Part shown: piece after piece, positions 63,013 to 64,000 of the stretch
Layout: every line of letters starts with the position of its first letter
Numbering within the stretch: position 1 is the stretch's first letter
Origin: Maribacter halichondriae
GTDB lineage: Bacteria; Bacteroidota; Bacteroidia; Flavobacteriales; Flavobacteriaceae
Reading direction: 5' to 3'
DNA length: 64,000 nt
Assembly: GCF_027474825.1 (NCBI RefSeq)
Contig: NZ_CP107030.1
Coordinates: 3,600,001-3,664,000, forward strand
Translations under genes and position numbers: made by a program
The notes under the pieces: model-generated
Databases searched by the model: none
Told to the model about the DNA's origin: nothing
Seen by the model: the letters and a program-made list of their open reading frames with translations, nothing else

Positions 63013-64000
63013 TTGAACAAAAACCGCTACAATAGACAAACAATCCTAAAAGGCTTCGGCCCTGAAGGGCAGCAAAAACTAGCCAATTCCAAAGTTTTGG
63101 TCATCGGAGCAGGAGGTTTGGGCGTACCTGTTTTGATCTATCTTAATGCAATGGGCATTGGCAAAATAGGAGTGACGGACAATGATGTGGTTTCATTAAC
63201 CAATCTACACCGTCAGGTTTTATATTCCGAAGCGGAGGTTGGGCAACCGAAAGTTTCAGTAGCTATCGAAAAATTAAAAGCCCAAAATTCAGATACCGAA
63301 CTCGTCGGTTATGAGACTTTTTTATCCGTAGAGAATGCATTAGAAATTCTTATGGGTTATGATGTCGTGGTAGATACTTCTGATAATTTTCCGACACGCT
63401 ATTTGGTAAATGATGCTTGTGTAATCTTGAACAAACCTTTTGTGTATGGTGCTTTGCACGGCTATGAAGGTCAGGTAAGTGTGTTTAATTTTCAAGGAGG
63501 ACCCACGTATAGGTGTCTTTTTCCAACGATGCCAAAGGAAGATGAAGTACCCAATTGCAATGAACATGGAGTGCTAGGGATAATTCCGGGAATCATCGGA
63601 AACTTCCAAGCACTGGAGACCATAAAAGTCCTTACGGGAATAGGGGAAGTACTTTCGGGAAAATTGTTGTTATTCAATGGACTTAACCAATCACAACAGA
63701 AAATAAAATTCAAGCTACAAGCTGAAAACTTAGAAATCAAAAAGCTCCAAGATTTTTACGAATGGAACGACCCCTGTGAAATTGTCCCGACTATTGAAGC
63801 AGAAAATATTCAAAAACTACTAGTAGCAAATGCCCAGATTGTTGATGTTCGTACAGATGAAGAATTTAGGAATTATCATCTACCCGAATCGATTCATATT
63901 CCTTTAAACGAATTGGAGAACAATACTGAAAAGATCAATTTTTCGATTCCCGTCTACTTAGTATGTCAATCAGGTAAGCGAAGCGAAACAGCTTTGAGAC
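63013..64000 (+). CDS. MoeB/ThiF/HesA-type adenylyltransferase with C-terminal rhodanese domain (3'-truncated)
   Basis: The open frame runs from a TTG at 63013 (residues after it: NKNRYNRQTILKGFG) past the window end, ~329 residues seen. The ThiF domain (~1-250) has the ATP site VIGAGGLGVPV, and the NLHRQVLYSE arginine finger. The rhodanese domain (~270 on) has IVDVRTDEEF and the active-site Cys loop LVCQSGKRSE. This is the MoeZ-like layout that activates MoaD and supplies sulfur. Context with moaD/E/C/mobA agrees. No ATG is near, so the start is tentative. Confidence 0.88.
   Translation, partial: MNKNRYNRQTILKGFGPEGQQKLANSKVLVIGAGGLGVPVLIYLNAMGIGKIGVTDNDVVSLTNLHRQVLYSEAEVGQPKVSVAIEKLKAQNSDTELVGYETFLSVENALEILMGYDVVVDTSDNFPTRYLVNDACVILNKPFVYGALHGYEGQVSVFNFQGGPTYRCLFPTMPKEDEVPNCNEHGVLGIIPGIIGNFQALETIKVLTGIGEVLSGKLLLFNGLNQSQQKIKFKLQAENLEIKKLQDFYEWNDPCEIVPTIEAENIQKLLVANAQIVDVRTDEEFRNYHLPESIHIPLNELENNTEKINFSIPVYLVCQSGKRSETALR

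Noticed and set aside
1..64000. tRNA and rRNA genes
   Set aside because: I looked through the gaps between genes and saw no cloverleaf or rRNA signature; without a covariance tool, a tRNA could still have been missed.

Overview
The window comes from a marine-type flavobacterium (Bacteroidota, Flavobacteriaceae). Flavobacterial family pairs support this: DUF6048/DUF6452 beside rlmD, an ECF sigma factor with a DUF6768 protein, CCC-motif membrane proteins, paired DUF368 proteins, OstA-like and DUF349 proteins, and a SusC-style TonB receptor with a carboxypeptidase-regulatory domain. A TTG-N20-TAnnTTTG promoter and the order zapA - 6S RNA - rny agree with it. Most of the window is ordinary core genome of moderate G+C; 25.8-37.4 kb is accessory, patchy and partly much more AT-rich.

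Layout. 1-6.6 kb: tandem secreted amidohydrolases, a DUF1080/PA14-like lipoprotein, a beta-propeller dehydrogenase fused to a cupredoxin, and a hemolysin III protein. 6.6-12.8 kb: DUF4268, ZIP transporter, RlmL, DUF6048/DUF6452/RlmD, ECF sigma and its partner. 12.9-25.7 kb: ornithine aminotransferase, small membrane proteins, Smr protein, cysteine desulfurase, TonB receptor with M23 peptidase, ZapB-like/ZapA, 6S RNA, RNase Y, cytochrome c. 37.4-47 kb: DUF349, AroE, two DUF368 proteins, TPR protein, class III aminotransferase, OstA-like protein. 47.1-53.8 kb: a minus-strand glycan-processing block (Gfo/Idh/MocA oxidoreductase, two DUF1080 proteins, a GH109-like enzyme, sialate O-acetylesterase). 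53.8-60.1 kb: PurA, Fur-family regulator, RelA/SpoT, M48 protease, TrmH methyltransferase. 60.1-64 kb: a lipoprotein and a molybdopterin block (moaD-moaE-moaC-mobA-thiF-like).

The most interesting region is 25.8-37.4 kb, which I read as an integron-like cassette array driven by a recombinase that does not look like IntI. A Bacteroidota-type tyrosine recombinase (36251-37369, minus) is followed, in its own direction of transcription, by a possible attI-like stretch with two direct repeats. Four cassettes come next, every cassette gene on the minus strand: a lipoprotein; a two-gene peptidase cassette (M24 plus a TAP-like alpha/beta hydrolase); a HigBA-like toxin-antitoxin pair; and a ParDE-like pair. 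The cassettes are separated by hairpin-forming repeats of about 95-225 bp. Each cassette begins with GTTG plus a short unique tag and ends with the reverse complement of that tag, for example GTTGGGTGTA...TACACCCAAC and GTTGTGCATA...TATGCACAAC. Two repeats share about 220 bp, and their similarity stops exactly at these GTTG/CAAC points. This is the boundary rule of integron cassettes. A group II intron and an IS1182-like element have each inserted into one of the repeats, and removing either restores the expected boundary.

A caution applies to the whole window. About 20 genes or gene parts are broken by single-base shifts, nearly all at homopolymer runs and mostly one base too short. Housekeeping genes such as rny, rlmL, moaC and mobA are affected. 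This looks like sequencing error, not decay, so broken genes are listed at their corrected full extent.
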